From: a virus
Reading direction: 5' to 3' (one strand)
Virus record (IMG/VR): IMGVR_UViG_3300036398_003301
Coordinates: 1 to 35,323 of that record
Length of the DNA stretch: 35,323 nucleotides
A program made the position numbers and the translations under genes. This document shows, piece by piece, positions 16,001-23,498 of the stretch. The notes under the pieces were generated by a model, which did not search any database, was not told where the DNA came from, and was given only the letters and a program-made list of their open reading frames with translations. Every line of letters begins with the position of its first letter. Position 1 is the first letter of the stretch.

Positions 16001-19000
16001 ACCAGCAAGCAACGCGAGGGCATCCGCCAGAAAGCCGAGGCCGACCTCCGCGCCTCCCTCGAAGGCGAAGTGCGCAAGGTCATCGTCAACGAGCCCATCT
16101 ACGCACAGAGCGGAGTCACCCCCGAGATCGTCAAAGGACTCTTCGGCCTCGACGCCCGCGAGCAATGGCCGGAGCTCTACGATTGGTTCGCCCGGCAAGA
16201 TGGAGCCACCAAAGCCAACATCGTCAAGCAGGCCATGAAGGGAATCCTCGACAGCCGCCTGGCAAAGTTCCAAGTGCAAGGCGAGCAGATCGGCACCAAT
16301 ACCCGCGAGGAAACGCAGACCGTTGGCGGCCGCGAGCCAACTCAAGACGAACTTCGCGAAGCCTTCCACGCCGCCATGCGCAGCGAGATGAACGCCCGAA
16401 ATGTGGCGGACCTCAAATACATCCGCCAAGAACTCATCGACCTGACCAAATGGTGGAAGCCCTTCGACATTACCCGCGCCACGCCGCAACACCTCGCCTA
16501 CCGTTTCAGCTCCGAGGAACTCTTCGCCGACGCCATGAGCGTGCTCCTCAACAGCCCGGCTGACCTTAAAGCCCGCGCCCCTATTTTCTACGAAACCTTC
16601 TGGAACAACCTCGACTCCCGCCCCCAAGTCAAAGCCAAGCTGGCAGAAATCTACGACCGGATCAGCAAAGGCCGCGACGCCGTGCTGGATAAGCGCCTCG
16701 CCCGAGACATGGAAGCATTCAAAGCCGGTGCCGAGATTTTCATTAGCAAAAGCGCCGCCGCTCAAGCCCGCCGCGCAAGCCTCACCGGATGGTGGGAGAA
16801 TCTTAAAGACCAGTATTGGAATATCTACCAGCCGATCATTGATTCTGCCGCAAAGGCACGCGCTGCCGGGAAGATCACGCCAGCCCAAGAAGACAGCATC
16901 CGCTGGCTCACCGAGGAGCATCCGCTCGCTGAAAGCAAGCTCCAAGTCAAGCTGGCCGACATAGGCCGCCTCTACCAAAGCCTCGATGCAGCCGGTGTAG
17001 CCCGCGAAAATTTCGGCATCTTCCTCAAATACCATCGCATCGCCAATGAGCGCCTCGAAGTAACCCGAGAGATAGACGGGCAAATGGAAGTCGTCGGCGA
17101 GACCGGCCGGGCAGTCATGTTCAACCCCGGCGGCGAGACAGACCGGACAGCTCGGGAGGCGCTTGCCAGGCTGCAAGCAACGCTTGGTCCCGAGGGCTAC
17201 GCCGCGCTGGAGACCGCTGTTAGTGGGTTTCGTGATGTTATTTATTCCATCATGGAAGACGCCAATCAATCCGGCCTTTTTTCAGCAGAGCTGTGGAAGA
17301 CGATCAGCACAAACAAGGACAACTACGCCGCGTTCACTCCGCTGGAATATGTCCAAGAGTATCTTCCTTCAACGATCCGCAAGCAGGTAGGCACCTTTAA
17401 GGAAATCGCCGACCCTCTTCAGCAAACGGTGCTCAAGGTCATAAGTATCCACCGCGCCGCACAGAACAACAGGTTTACTCGGGAGGCCGTGCGGGTAATC
17501 GGGCAGACATCGCCCGAACTCGTCACCACCGCGCCCATGAAATACAACGGCAAAACCATGGAGCCTCAGCCTCCAAAGGATTCGGCCTTGTCTATGGTGG
17601 AGTGGAAAGTAAATGGCCAGCGTGTGGGCGCTCATATCCCCAAACGCTACGCCGCCATGTGGGAAGACAAGTCGCCCGCCGAGCGTGATGCGATCCTCCG
17701 CCTGCTCTCGACAGGGTTTCAACGCCTCGTTTATGGAGCCATCATTCGCTACAACCCGGCATTCCAACTTTTCATGTCTCCCGCCCGCGACTTGCAACGC
17801 TCGCTCACCAACATGCCAGGCGGCATTAAAGGCCGAGCAAGGTTTGTCATGCGTCTCCTCGACCCCGAGGCCTGGGGAGCGTCCATTGATTGGGCGCAAG
17901 GAGATGTGGGCAAGACTCAACTCATGCGCGAGATGGTTGAGAGCGCCGCCACGGGCGGCCCGCACTCGGCCTTCGGTGGACGCATGGGAAGCGATGATGA
18001 CAGCATCGATGCCATCCTGCGGAAGTTTCACCTTCAAGATTCCAAGAGTCGTAATCTTTTAACCAGGGCAATCATGGGTCCGCTGAAAGCCATCGAGTTT
18101 GCAGGGCAGATTCTCCAAATGCTTCCCAAGGCGTCGGCCTACAAGGTGCTCGTCAAGGATATGGGAATGCCCGCGCCGCAAGCGGCCAACACGATCCGCA
18201 ACCACATCGGCATCCCCAACTACTACAAGAAAGGCCGCCACGCTTCATCAGCCGGGGCCATTGTGCCGTTCCTCAACATTTTTCTCCGCTCCTACGAATC
18301 GCTCCAACGCAATTTCCGTGGGGCCGAGCGCAACATGAACGCCAAGGAATGGTGGCTCGCCTGGCTCTTCACCGGCGGCGGACTGATAGCCGTCATGCAA
18401 ACACTCGCCAAGGAAGGCGTCCTCGGCGAAGAACTGCAAAAACTCTACTCCCGCGTGCCGAACTGGGACATGACCAACTTTGCCGTCCTTCCCCTGGGGA
18501 ATGTCTCCACCGGCGACACCGGCGGCAAGACAGCCTACCTCCGCCTGCCGCAGGATGAAGGGCTGCGCGTCATCAATGGCGTCGTCGGCAAAGTCCTAAG
18601 CGCTTCGATCCGCTCCGCCAAAGGCGACCCCACCGCGCCCCAGCTCGGCGATGTCTTCGCAGGCATCAGCTCGCAAGTGCCAGGGCAAAACACGCTCATC
18701 GAGGTCGGCCAAAACTGGACAACCTTCTTGGCCGGCCGAAACCCACGCGATGATTTCCGCAACCGCAACATCCTCTCCGAAGATCAATGGCTCGCCGGGG
18801 GATGGGAAGCAACCAAGCCCATGCTCGGCTGGACCCTCGGCGCCACCGGCATCACAAACTTCTTCAACTACGACACCGAGGCCGACACCCTCACCGAAAT
18901 GACAATCAGCGCCACGCCGGTGCTGAATAAATTTCTCAAGATCAGCGACAGGGGAGTTTACCAAAACGATCTCAAGCTTAACCAGGCCGACGAGCGCGAC

Positions 19001-19252
19001 ATGGCCAAGGTCCGCCTCTCGCTGCCAGATTTCGTCAACGGGCTCCGCACCGAATACAACTACCTTAAAACCCGCAGCGAGCAACGCAGCGAGCGTGAGG
19101 AATTTAGATACCAAGAACTCGGAATGTGGAACCGAGCCTATCGAAACGCCATGGACGAAGTGGAGACATCCATGGAACTCGGCAACCGCTCAAGCGCCCA
19201 AAGCGCCATCCGCTCCCTCGTCCAAGAAAGCGAATACTACAAGCAACGCTAA
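13004..19252 (+). CDS. Giant polyvalent protein with metallopeptidase motif, probable ejected virion protein
   Basis: The 2082-residue protein is the largest in the window. Residues about 160-215 are Ala/Gly-rich and hydrophobic, a possible membrane-active zipper. Residues 947-951 are HEIGH, a zinc-metallopeptidase motif, and EELFAD near residues 1171-1176 could give the third metal ligand. The last third (NPAFQLFMSPARDLQRS near residue 1585, then a VPFLNIFLRSYESLQRN segment near 1750) resembles LPD38-type domains of large polyvalent phage proteins, which are injected with DNA and act early in infection. The start is ATGA-coupled; the stop overlaps the convergent integrase stop. A role as an internal core protein with protease activity is inferred. 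Confidence 0.65.
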   Translation: MSWAPAEVLEEDFTPPEVFNAAEDFVPPETLDPALPAAVPSAVPQPDEAIDFLRDAERNGQAADDQGIKEGIFPQGSTPWKTLDGRLYIDPARYNMAVEQMWNLGVIDSTNYTELLKGTVDQWDEASQSYIPSVEKATAARRDLERRAGAYPEAKAAASGLLKGAMQTGAALVAGPATAALTIPTGPGAVVAGIAGGTAAALGTGAAYDKALEASAKESELLDSFYAANQLAPGYNSAGQLVSILAPTPVSVSRLANAANLIRAEKGGAEAAKFISGALGTGAAIGVGTDVAIQAANIGLDKLIHPEINPLIAAEQYRQTGQQPPQRPEFDPASTAISGTLGALTAGIGVKARNRVYFADELPLVEQKVKLGTATREEAADYFSMRRTVEILREDQRLIDAGAIAKSTVDFMGKRVLDTNTVINPRFQRDILTQAGFEPPVPATPRPSQPAIPYATENPQAAIPLQGQPAAYTGQAFLNRGGAAPAFQGGSNALPGPEGIQALPGPAVVSNDTFDPSTATEIPPTASAPVASTLRAPEATGSPEVISGEGASVSKPKRRFPRISYDPGTFPILSALQESPVRTSASGKAGGENDNWNEIRRTGRHFAETHRSTGTPYDVRAQELYDLGLIADPYPDTLFNAYMAEVNSYRQLKDGDPQEAEYNKLQKQYDNFSKAALDPSDSKKAKLQPISANSLQIGDKVKIGDEWLNVKAIDPETFTISLQDGSKFGLQKVEDGTQMWVQEAELAAPPTGDIDNFFGEPIDTPAPAKQDDPFSGNIFSPSEMPFSLDRPVLDDSLTIQREADEAKRQQAAYEEAQKGQTKMAFADAGPQGPVMPAAATIPKPALNTYNDAQVFADYPDAVGVVRAMNGTWTMPLILGGLDKVPVVEMPEAVEFVKALSGGSPTVQIPRKRNALGSFSPNGQGVITLHPDLIKAGGEASAMMTFMHEIGHNIQFMDDFRMEKGNLLGIISGNPTLKQSIPLDPNPAPVEGWAYSEQPITSKQREGIRQKAEADLRASLEGEVRKVIVNEPIYAQSGVTPEIVKGLFGLDAREQWPELYDWFARQDGATKANIVKQAMKGILDSRLAKFQVQGEQIGTNTREETQTVGGREPTQDELREAFHAAMRSEMNARNVADLKYIRQELIDLTKWWKPFDITRATPQHLAYRFSSEELFADAMSVLLNSPADLKARAPIFYETFWNNLDSRPQVKAKLAEIYDRISKGRDAVLDKRLARDMEAFKAGAEIFISKSAAAQARRASLTGWWENLKDQYWNIYQPIIDSAAKARAAGKITPAQEDSIRWLTEEHPLAESKLQVKLADIGRLYQSLDAAGVARENFGIFLKYHRIANERLEVTREIDGQMEVVGETGRAVMFNPGGETDRTAREALARLQATLGPEGYAALETAVSGFRDVIYSIMEDANQSGLFSAELWKTISTNKDNYAAFTPLEYVQEYLPSTIRKQVGTFKEIADPLQQTVLKVISIHRAAQNNRFTREAVRVIGQTSPELVTTAPMKYNGKTMEPQPPKDSALSMVEWKVNGQRVGAHIPKRYAAMWEDKSPAERDAILRLLSTGFQRLVYGAIIRYNPAFQLFMSPARDLQRSLTNMPGGIKGRARFVMRLLDPEAWGASIDWAQGDVGKTQLMREMVESAATGGPHSAFGGRMGSDDDSIDAILRKFHLQDSKSRNLLTRAIMGPLKAIEFAGQILQMLPKASAYKVLVKDMGMPAPQAANTIRNHIGIPNYYKKGRHASSAGAIVPFLNIFLRSYESLQRNFRGAERNMNAKEWWLAWLFTGGGLIAVMQTLAKEGVLGEELQKLYSRVPNWDMTNFAVLPLGNVSTGDTGGKTAYLRLPQDEGLRVINGVVGKVLSASIRSAKGDPTAPQLGDVFAGISSQVPGQNTLIEVGQNWTTFLAGRNPRDDFRNRNILSEDQWLAGGWEATKPMLGWTLGATGITNFFNYDTEADTLTEMTISATPVLNKFLKISDRGVYQNDLKLNQADERDMAKVRLSLPDFVNGLRTEYNYLKTRSEQRSEREEFRYQELGMWNRAYRNAMDEVETSMELGNRSSAQSAIRSLVQESEYYKQR

Positions 19253-20343
19253 AGCGGCTTCGGGCGGTTAATGAGATTGTGGTAGTGATTGAATGTGGTT
19301 TGGATGTCCCTGTGCCGCAGTAACCGGCTCGCCACCTCGATGCCATCCCTCGCCGCAATCTGAGCGCCGTATTCTTTACGCAGGTTATAAGCGCCCTTCT
19401 CACCGTCAGGAATGTAGAGCCTTACAAATTCATTGATTCCGTAGTGCGTCAGGTCAAAAGCCTCCGTTTTGCTTGTCCTGGGAATGACATACTCGCTCTC
19501 GCCTGCAAGCGCCTTCTGGATCAACCGCAGCAACCGCGCCCGCATCGGCACGCGGCCGCTCCGGCCTTTGGGAGCCCAGTCGTCGCGCTTAATCAATACC
19601 AGGTCCGCCGTGCCATCCTCCTGCCAATCCACCCAGCTCCACTTGAGATATTGCACCTCGTCATTGCGCAAGCCCGCCTTGCGCATCAGCCAATAGATAG
19701 CCCAGACCCGAGCATTTTGACGCCGCAGCGGGATCCTCGCCGCCCGATCCATACGCCGAAGCGCCTCGCGGTCGATAGGCTGATAGCCCTCCGTCGTCGC
19801 CGAGCCCCCCGACACCGCCCAGAAATCCGTCAGATTCGGCAGCTTCAATTTTTCAAACAGGTAGAATCTTTTGCGGGCCACCACGCTCTTGATGGTCTGA
19901 ACATCGGTATGGATGCCGCTCTCCGAGCGCCCCGCCCGTTTCTGCGTCTCAATCCATCCCCGCAGCGCCGAGGCCGTCAGCACCTGGTGCGTGCTCTGCT
20001 CCTGCCAGTCCTGCCGCTCTGTCACCTCCTTAACAAAAGCCGCAAACCGGCTCAGGCTCTTCGTCACCGACGCCGCCGGTCCATGCACCTTGTAAATCTC
20101 CGCCACCTCGCCGCACTTCGCAAAGCCCGGCCGCTTCACCACCGCCGCAATCTTGTGCTCGTCCGCCGTAGCCAGCGCCAAGGCAATCGCCTTAGCCCTC
20201 ACCAGCGCCGCCGCCTTCCCTGCCGCCGAGTGCACATGCACGCCCGTGCTCTTGCTCACCCGCTCGCCATCTACCTGGACGCGGAAATACCAAGTATTTT
20301 TCGCCGCAATCCAATCAACCGAAATCTCGCCATGTTTTCTCAT
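19249..20343 (-). CDS. int: Tyrosine-recombinase integrase
   Basis: The 364-residue protein has an N-terminal arm-binding-like region (WYFRVQVDGERVSKSTG), a SAM-like core-binding domain (about 75-165) and a C-terminal catalytic domain. Visible active-site elements are Arg226 in AGLRNDEV, basic PKGRSGRVPM with a candidate Lys, NLRKEYGAQ with the second Arg (the usual preceding His is replaced by Tyr/Asn), LLRHRDIQTT with the second His, and the nucleophile Tyr354 in NHYHN. It would catalyse site-specific integration and excision. It is transcribed towards the late genes and lies next to the tRNA-like att core at 20497-20538. Confidence 0.9.
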   Translation of the reverse strand: MRKHGEISVDWIAAKNTWYFRVQVDGERVSKSTGVHVHSAAGKAAALVRAKAIALALATADEHKIAAVVKRPGFAKCGEVAEIYKVHGPAASVTKSLSRFAAFVKEVTERQDWQEQSTHQVLTASALRGWIETQKRAGRSESGIHTDVQTIKSVVARKRFYLFEKLKLPNLTDFWAVSGGSATTEGYQPIDREALRRMDRAARIPLRRQNARVWAIYWLMRKAGLRNDEVQYLKWSWVDWQEDGTADLVLIKRDDWAPKGRSGRVPMRARLLRLIQKALAGESEYVIPRTSKTEAFDLTHYGINEFVRLYIPDGEKGAYNLRKEYGAQIAARDGIEVASRLLRHRDIQTTFNHYHNLINRPKPL

Positions 20344-20353
20344 AATAGGGACA

Positions 20354-20371
20354 CCACTTTGGACACCACTT
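20354..20371 (+). repeat. Candidate integrase arm-type site, left copy
   Basis: CCACTTTGGACACCACTT is an 18-base element containing two CCACTT words 12 bases apart, immediately upstream of the integrase start. A copy differing at two positions lies at 20584-20601 on the other side of the att core, and a partial GACGCCACTTT lies at 20470-20480. Flanking direct repeats are typical of integrase arm-binding sites, but binding is inferred. Confidence 0.45.
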
Positions 20372-20496
20372 CGACCCTAAAAACAAAGCAAATCGCGCAA
20401 GCATTGCAAGCCATCAAAAATCCAACAAGCAGCAATCTTCTGAGTGCTACAGAGGGAAAACGGCGCAAGGACGCCACTTTAAGAGAAGAGGGGGAG

Positions 20497-20538
20497 TGCA
20501 GCCATGAGGAGTCGAACCTCAAACCTTCTGATCCGTAG
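20497..20538 (-). other. attP: attP core: 3' half of a tRNA-Arg(ACG)-like gene
   Basis: Read on the minus strand, the segment folds as the 3' part of a tRNA. It gives an anticodon loop CTACGGA (anticodon ACG), 3' anticodon stem TCAGA, variable loop AGGTT, a perfect T-arm TGAGG/CCTCA around TTCGACT, then acceptor strand TGGCTGC and discriminator A. Upstream of the loop the bases (ACAAA) do not pair with TCAGA, and there is no D-arm or 5' acceptor strand, so this is not a complete tRNA. Integrating phages often carry exactly this half to restore the target gene. Phage genes on both sides mean it is attP rather than attL or attR. Confidence 0.8.
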
Positions 20539-20583
20539 TTTGTAGATGGTGCGTTCATTATTAGTGAGTTGTGTTTAAGGCCG

Positions 20584-20601
20584 CCACTTTGGAGGCCACT
20601 T
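20584..20601 (+). repeat. Candidate integrase arm-type site, right copy
   Basis: CCACTTTGGAGGCCACTT matches the element at 20354-20371 at 16 of 18 positions in the same orientation. It lies 45 bases beyond the anticodon-loop end of the att core. The adjoining stretch 20344-20602 carries no convincing gene and is read here as the attP region. Confidence 0.45.
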
Positions 20602-20602
20602 G

Positions 20603-20845
20603 CTACTTTCGGATTTGTCGCCATTCTTCGGGGTCGGGGCGTTCGGGGCGGCCGGTGGCTTGGTTGAGTTGGCGGCGGATCCAGGCGCTGAGTTTTTCGG
20701 GCTTGGCGGCTCGGACCCAGGCGGATTTTTCTTCGGGGTAGCAGAAGAAGAGGATTTTGCTCGTCATGTTTTCGGCTCCTTCGGGGTCGCGTGCGTTGTT
20801 GCGGTTTCCGGTGTTGCCGTGGGGTTCGTTGAGGTCGGGTGTCAT
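20603..20845 (-). CDS. Small protein of unknown function, last gene of leftward operon
   Basis: The 80-residue reading starts at an ATG overlapping the previous gene's stop (ATGA). An internal start at 20767 would give a 54-residue protein beginning MTSKILFFCYPEEKSAW. The conserved-looking part is a short strand followed by helices (PEKLSAWIRRQLNQATGR), suggestive of a small DNA-binding (Arc/CopG-like) fold, but this is weak. It is the gene nearest attP. Confidence 0.5.
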   Translation of the reverse strand: MTPDLNEPHGNTGNRNNARDPEGAENMTSKILFFCYPEEKSAWVRAAKPEKLSAWIRRQLNQATGRPERPDPEEWRQIRK

Positions 20846-21015
20846 TGATTAAATGGGATGGGATGTTTTAACAGGATTTTCTCGGCGCTGGCTACAGCTT
20901 GGGCTAAAAAGTTGAGGTTGGCGGCGAGGCTGGAGGGGTTTTCTATGTCGCGCAAGACGAGCTTGGCCGTGTCGGTGAGCAATGCCAGGGCGTTGTAGAT
21001 TTTTAAGGTTTCCAT
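20842..21015 (-). CDS. 57-aa protein of unknown function
   Basis: The minus-strand frame reads METLKIYNALALLTDTAKLV and continues through a mostly helical protein ending KHPIPFNQ. Its TGA overlaps the ATG of the downstream 80-residue gene as ATGA, the coupling pattern used throughout this operon, which is the main support for it being real. No domain is recognised; the Ala/Leu-rich helices could form a small bundle. Confidence 0.55.
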   Translation of the reverse strand: METLKIYNALALLTDTAKLVLRDIENPSSLAANLNFLAQAVASAEKILLKHPIPFNQ

Positions 21016-21078
21016 TGATGAGGTGCCGGAAATCGTCCGGCGCGGGTTGAGTTTTTATGGGGTGGGGTGAGTTTGGGT

Positions 21079-21273
21079 TTAAATTTTGCGCCCTTCAGAC
21101 ATGCCGGAATTAGCCTCGGGGGTAATTACCGGCTGGCCATCCACCAGGGCGGGCAGGATTTCGGCGTCGTCGTCGGCCAGCTCGGCCGCCGTGGTGATGC
21201 CGGGCTCGATGTCGAGACGGGCAAGCGCCGCCTCCATCGAGGAGGCGGCGCGGTTGAGTTGCTCGGGGGTCAT
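21079..21273 (-). CDS. 64-aa acidic protein of unknown function
   Basis: The protein starts MTPEQLNRAASSMEAALARL and has an acidic centre (AAELADDDAEILP). The ATG overlaps the stop of the upstream gene (ATGA). No family is recognised. The gap to the next gene (21016-21078) is short and carries nothing I can name. Confidence 0.5.
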   Translation of the reverse strand: MTPEQLNRAASSMEAALARLDIEPGITTAAELADDDAEILPALVDGQPVITPEANSGMSEGRKI

Positions 21274-21650
21274 TCGATTATTAGCGGTTCGGATTTATCA
21301 ATTATCAGATGAGTTTTTGCCCATTCGGGGTTGATGCCGCCTTTTTCAATGAGCTGGCGTTTGAGCTCCGTTTCAAATGAAGATTCGACGGCCTCCTCTG
21401 CGTAAACGCTGAAGCGGATGTTCCCTCCAACCGTTGTGCCTCGGTTGTGTTTGCCTGCGGGAGTGTAGCCGATGAATGCGCTGTATTCGCCGAGCGTTTG
21501 ATCCTGGCTCCAGGATTCCAAGTTGCAGGTGCGGGCATAACCGGTTTTGCCGTATTTTCTGCGGGCCATGCGGTCCGCAAAGATTCCGGCTGCCTCGCTC
21601 ATGTTTTCTGCCGTTACTGCTCGGCAGCCTGCTGTTGTGTATTTTTTCAT
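21270..21650 (-). CDS. Early-region protein of unknown function (126 aa)
   Basis: I start it at the ATG giving MKKYTTAGCRAVTAENMSEA. A TTG at 21689 overlapping the upstream stop would add 13 polar residues and is a real alternative because of the coupling. The protein is a compact mixed alpha/beta sequence (IFADRMARRKYGKTGYARTC, later GGNIRFSVYAEEAVE) without membrane segments. It is reminiscent of small phage proteins of unknown function; nothing points to an activity. Confidence 0.5.
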   Translation of the reverse strand: MKKYTTAGCRAVTAENMSEAAGIFADRMARRKYGKTGYARTCNLESWSQDQTLGEYSAFIGYTPAGKHNRGTTVGGNIRFSVYAEEAVESSFETELKRQLIEKGGINPEWAKTHLIIDKSEPLIIE

Positions 21651-21685
21651 TTTGTGGTTTGGTTTGGTTGGTTTTTGGCTTTGTG

Positions 21686-22015
21686 TCAATAGTCGGCTGG
21701 CTCGCCGGTGGCGGCGGCGATGGCTTCGGCGATCTGGTCGCGGAGCTGCTCGCCCTCGGTCTCGGGCGTCGTAGGTTCAAGGGCGGCGCGGAGTGCTTCG
21801 AGCATCTGCGGAGCGGCGGCGATCAAGCGGGCGTTGGCAAGCGGTTCCTCTAAATGTGGGGCGTGGGCTGCAACATTGATATTTGCGATTGAAAGGGGCC
21901 CTTGCGGGTGGTCGTCTCCCCTTGGGTCAATTATTCGGAGGATGCTTTGCGCAGAGTCAAATGCATCCGATTCAAAGTAAACGCGCCAAGGGCCGGGTGT
22001 GTGTTGCGTGCTCAT
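21686..22015 (-). CDS. Conserved phage protein of the TPGPW / NARLIAAAP type
   Basis: The ATG at 22015 is chosen because it overlaps the upstream stop (ATGA) and yields the typical start MSTQHTPGPWRVYF. The 109-residue product carries the second hallmark NARLIAAAPQMLEALRAALE. Proteins with this pair of motifs are very common in phages and prophages, especially in early operons. Their function is unknown to me. Confidence 0.7.
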   Translation of the reverse strand: MSTQHTPGPWRVYFESDAFDSAQSILRIIDPRGDDHPQGPLSIANINVAAHAPHLEEPLANARLIAAAPQMLEALRAALEPTTPETEGEQLRDQIAEAIAAATGEPADY

Positions 22016-22206
22016 AGGTTGGCGGAGATTTCGTGGGCTGCTTCTTTGTTTGTTTTGAGGTCGGCGATTTTTGCTGGCGGGTTGGCGGCGTTTACAAATT
22101 CCAGGATGACCTGGGGACATGTAACGCGGCCGGCTTCGATGAGTTGGGCCAGCGTCAAGCCGGTCCAGTTTTTAAATTCCAATGTTTTTAGTGCTGTGGT
22201 GCTCAT
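22012..22206 (-). CDS. 64-aa protein of unknown function
   Basis: This small protein (MSTTALKTLEFKNWTGLTLA at the start) is mainly helical, with no cysteine cluster beyond a single TCP. It is coupled by ATGA to the next gene. It is preceded by a hairpin (22219-22241) that separates it from the DUF932 gene. Confidence 0.5.
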   Translation of the reverse strand: MSTTALKTLEFKNWTGLTLAQLIEAGRVTCPQVILEFVNAANPPAKIADLKTNKEAAHEISANL

Positions 22207-22218
22207 GTTTTGAAAGGT

Positions 22219-22241
22219 GGCGAGGGGATCGGACCCTCGCC
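22219..22241 (-). terminator. Intergenic stem-loop downstream of the DUF932 gene
   Basis: GGCGAGGG and CCCTCGCC form a perfect 8-bp GC-rich stem with a 7-base loop. It lies between the DUF932 stop and the start of the next leftward gene. No T-run follows on the minus strand, so full termination is doubtful; it may attenuate transcription or protect the upstream message. Confidence 0.4.
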
Positions 22242-22250
22242 GGGTTGAGA

Positions 22251-23117
22251 TTAGGCGGTTTTCAGTTTCTTCATTTCCTCAGCCAGTGCCCACAGGGCGC
22301 GGTTGATGTTGGTGTTTTGGTCGATGCCTCCGATTTCGCGGGTGCGGCGGCGGGCTACGAGGCGGCCGTTTTCGTTGCGTTGGACATAGCCAAGGCCGCC
22401 ACGGACCAGGTTTTCTTGGACTGCGTTTAATGTGTTCCACATGGTCGGGGCTGCGTCCTCATGGCGCCGGAGGGTAAGGATCTGCTCGGCTTTGACGGGT
22501 GCGGGCTTCTCGGGGTCGTCATACCTGGCAACCAAGGCGGCGCGGGCAAATGCTTGTTGCTCGCCTGGGGTAAGTCGGAGGGCGTCCATTTCGCGGATGC
22601 TCTCGGAGACCTCGGGGAGCCGGTCGAGGATGCTGATGCAGCCTTCGATGACTTGGCCCTCGATGTTTCCCTTGTGCGGAATGCGGATGTCGTCAATGAG
22701 GTTTTGAGCTACTACCATCCCGTTGCCGCAAATGAGGCGGAAAACTCCGGCCATGAGGCGGTATGAGGAGGTCCCGTCATGCGAGTTGAGGAGGACGATC
22801 TCGTTGTGCGTGCCGCCAACTTCGAGGGGCTGGCTATCGTGGCGGAGGCGGAGAAGGTGTTTAGTGAACCCGCGTTTTTCTTCTTCTCGGCTGCCTCCCT
22901 GCATGACGGCGTATGGGCGGAATCCCTGCCGGGCAAGGCCGGTGAGAATTTCGCTCGTTGGAATGTATTTGTATGCGGCGGATCGGCTGCCGTGGGCCTG
23001 CTCGGCGAATACCGATGGCGCAATCTGGCGGAGGCGTTCGGGCTCGATAGATCCGGTGCGGCTGGTGAAGTTTACCGCGCCGTTGCTGCGTGTCCTGGCG
23101 AATCGTGTGATTGTCAT
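22251..23117 (-). CDS. DUF932 family protein
   Basis: The 288-residue protein has the features of the DUF932 family found on plasmids and phages. These include an N-terminal region with FAEQAHGSRSAAYKYIPTSE, a central signature HNEIVLLNSHDGTSSYRL, and then GVFRLICGNGMVV. The C-terminus is helical and basic. Function is not established; links to anti-restriction or DNA metabolism have been proposed from neighbourhood. It is one of the largest genes on the leftward arm, consistent with an early or lysogenic role. Confidence 0.8.
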   Translation of the reverse strand: MTITRFARTRSNGAVNFTSRTGSIEPERLRQIAPSVFAEQAHGSRSAAYKYIPTSEILTGLARQGFRPYAVMQGGSREEEKRGFTKHLLRLRHDSQPLEVGGTHNEIVLLNSHDGTSSYRLMAGVFRLICGNGMVVAQNLIDDIRIPHKGNIEGQVIEGCISILDRLPEVSESIREMDALRLTPGEQQAFARAALVARYDDPEKPAPVKAEQILTLRRHEDAAPTMWNTLNAVQENLVRGGLGYVQRNENGRLVARRRTREIGGIDQNTNINRALWALAEEMKKLKTA

Positions 23118-23132
23118 AATATGGGGCCTTTC

Positions 23133-23300
23133 TTAGATGGTGGGGTTGAGGGTTGCGGCGAACCCAGCGAATGCCAGGAAGAGGGCGAGGCCGCCGATAA
23201 ATGCGGCGGGGCCGTGGGTGAGGGTGAAAGCCGCGCCGAGGGCGAGGCTGAGGATGGCGGCGGTGGCGACTGCTACCGCAAGGATGGTTTTTAGTTTCAT
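23133..23300 (-). CDS. Small two-segment membrane protein
   Basis: I use the ATG giving MKLKTILAVAVATAAILSLA; a start at 23327 would add nine polar residues. Two hydrophobic segments (about residues 5-25 and 30-50) separated by THGPA make a hairpin in the inner membrane. Function unknown; small membrane proteins near repressors in temperate phages sometimes act in superinfection exclusion, but there is no direct evidence here. Confidence 0.5.
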   Translation of the reverse strand: MKLKTILAVAVATAAILSLALGAAFTLTHGPAAFIGGLALFLAFAGFAATLNPTI

Positions 23301-23384
23301 TTTTCGTTCCCGGATGTGCCGGGCCATTTTTTATTTTCCAGTTTCGCTGGACCGAGGCGGGCCGTGGTTGGCTCGCTTGAAAGT

Positions 23385-23400
23385 GAATCTATAAAGATTC
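23385..23400. promoter_or_regulatory. Perfect inverted repeat, candidate operator
   Basis: GAATCTATAAAGATTC has 6-bp arms (GAATCT/AGATTC) around ATAA, in an AT-rich stretch upstream of the leftward membrane-protein gene. The arm word AGATT/AATCT also recurs in the 24323-24427 control region, so one regulator could read both places. Regulatory function is inferred. Confidence 0.4.
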
Positions 23401-23498
23401 AAAATGGGCGCAAGAATTATTTTTATTTTTTTTGAAAATATTTTTTCAGAAAGTGCTTGACACTCGCGGAGGCTGATAAAATGAGGCTCTGCGGGTGG

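Noticed and set aside
15179-17269. Minus-strand ORF of 696 codons opposite the giant late gene
   Set aside because: It is a GC-rich antisense shadow of the 2082-residue gene, with no domain and no ribosome site; the plus frame has clear motifs.
19444-20538. Plus-strand ORF of 364 codons
   Set aside because: It is antisense to the integrase, very rich in Arg/Leu/His, and has no recognisable domain; the minus frame encodes the integrase.
20497-20538. Complete tRNA gene
   Set aside because: Only the 3' half is present; the 5' anticodon stem, D-arm and acceptor 5' strand are missing.
23457-23482. Plus-strand sigma-70 promoter (TTGACA with TAAAAT)
   Set aside because: The spacer is only 14 bases and no rightward gene follows; genes here run leftward.
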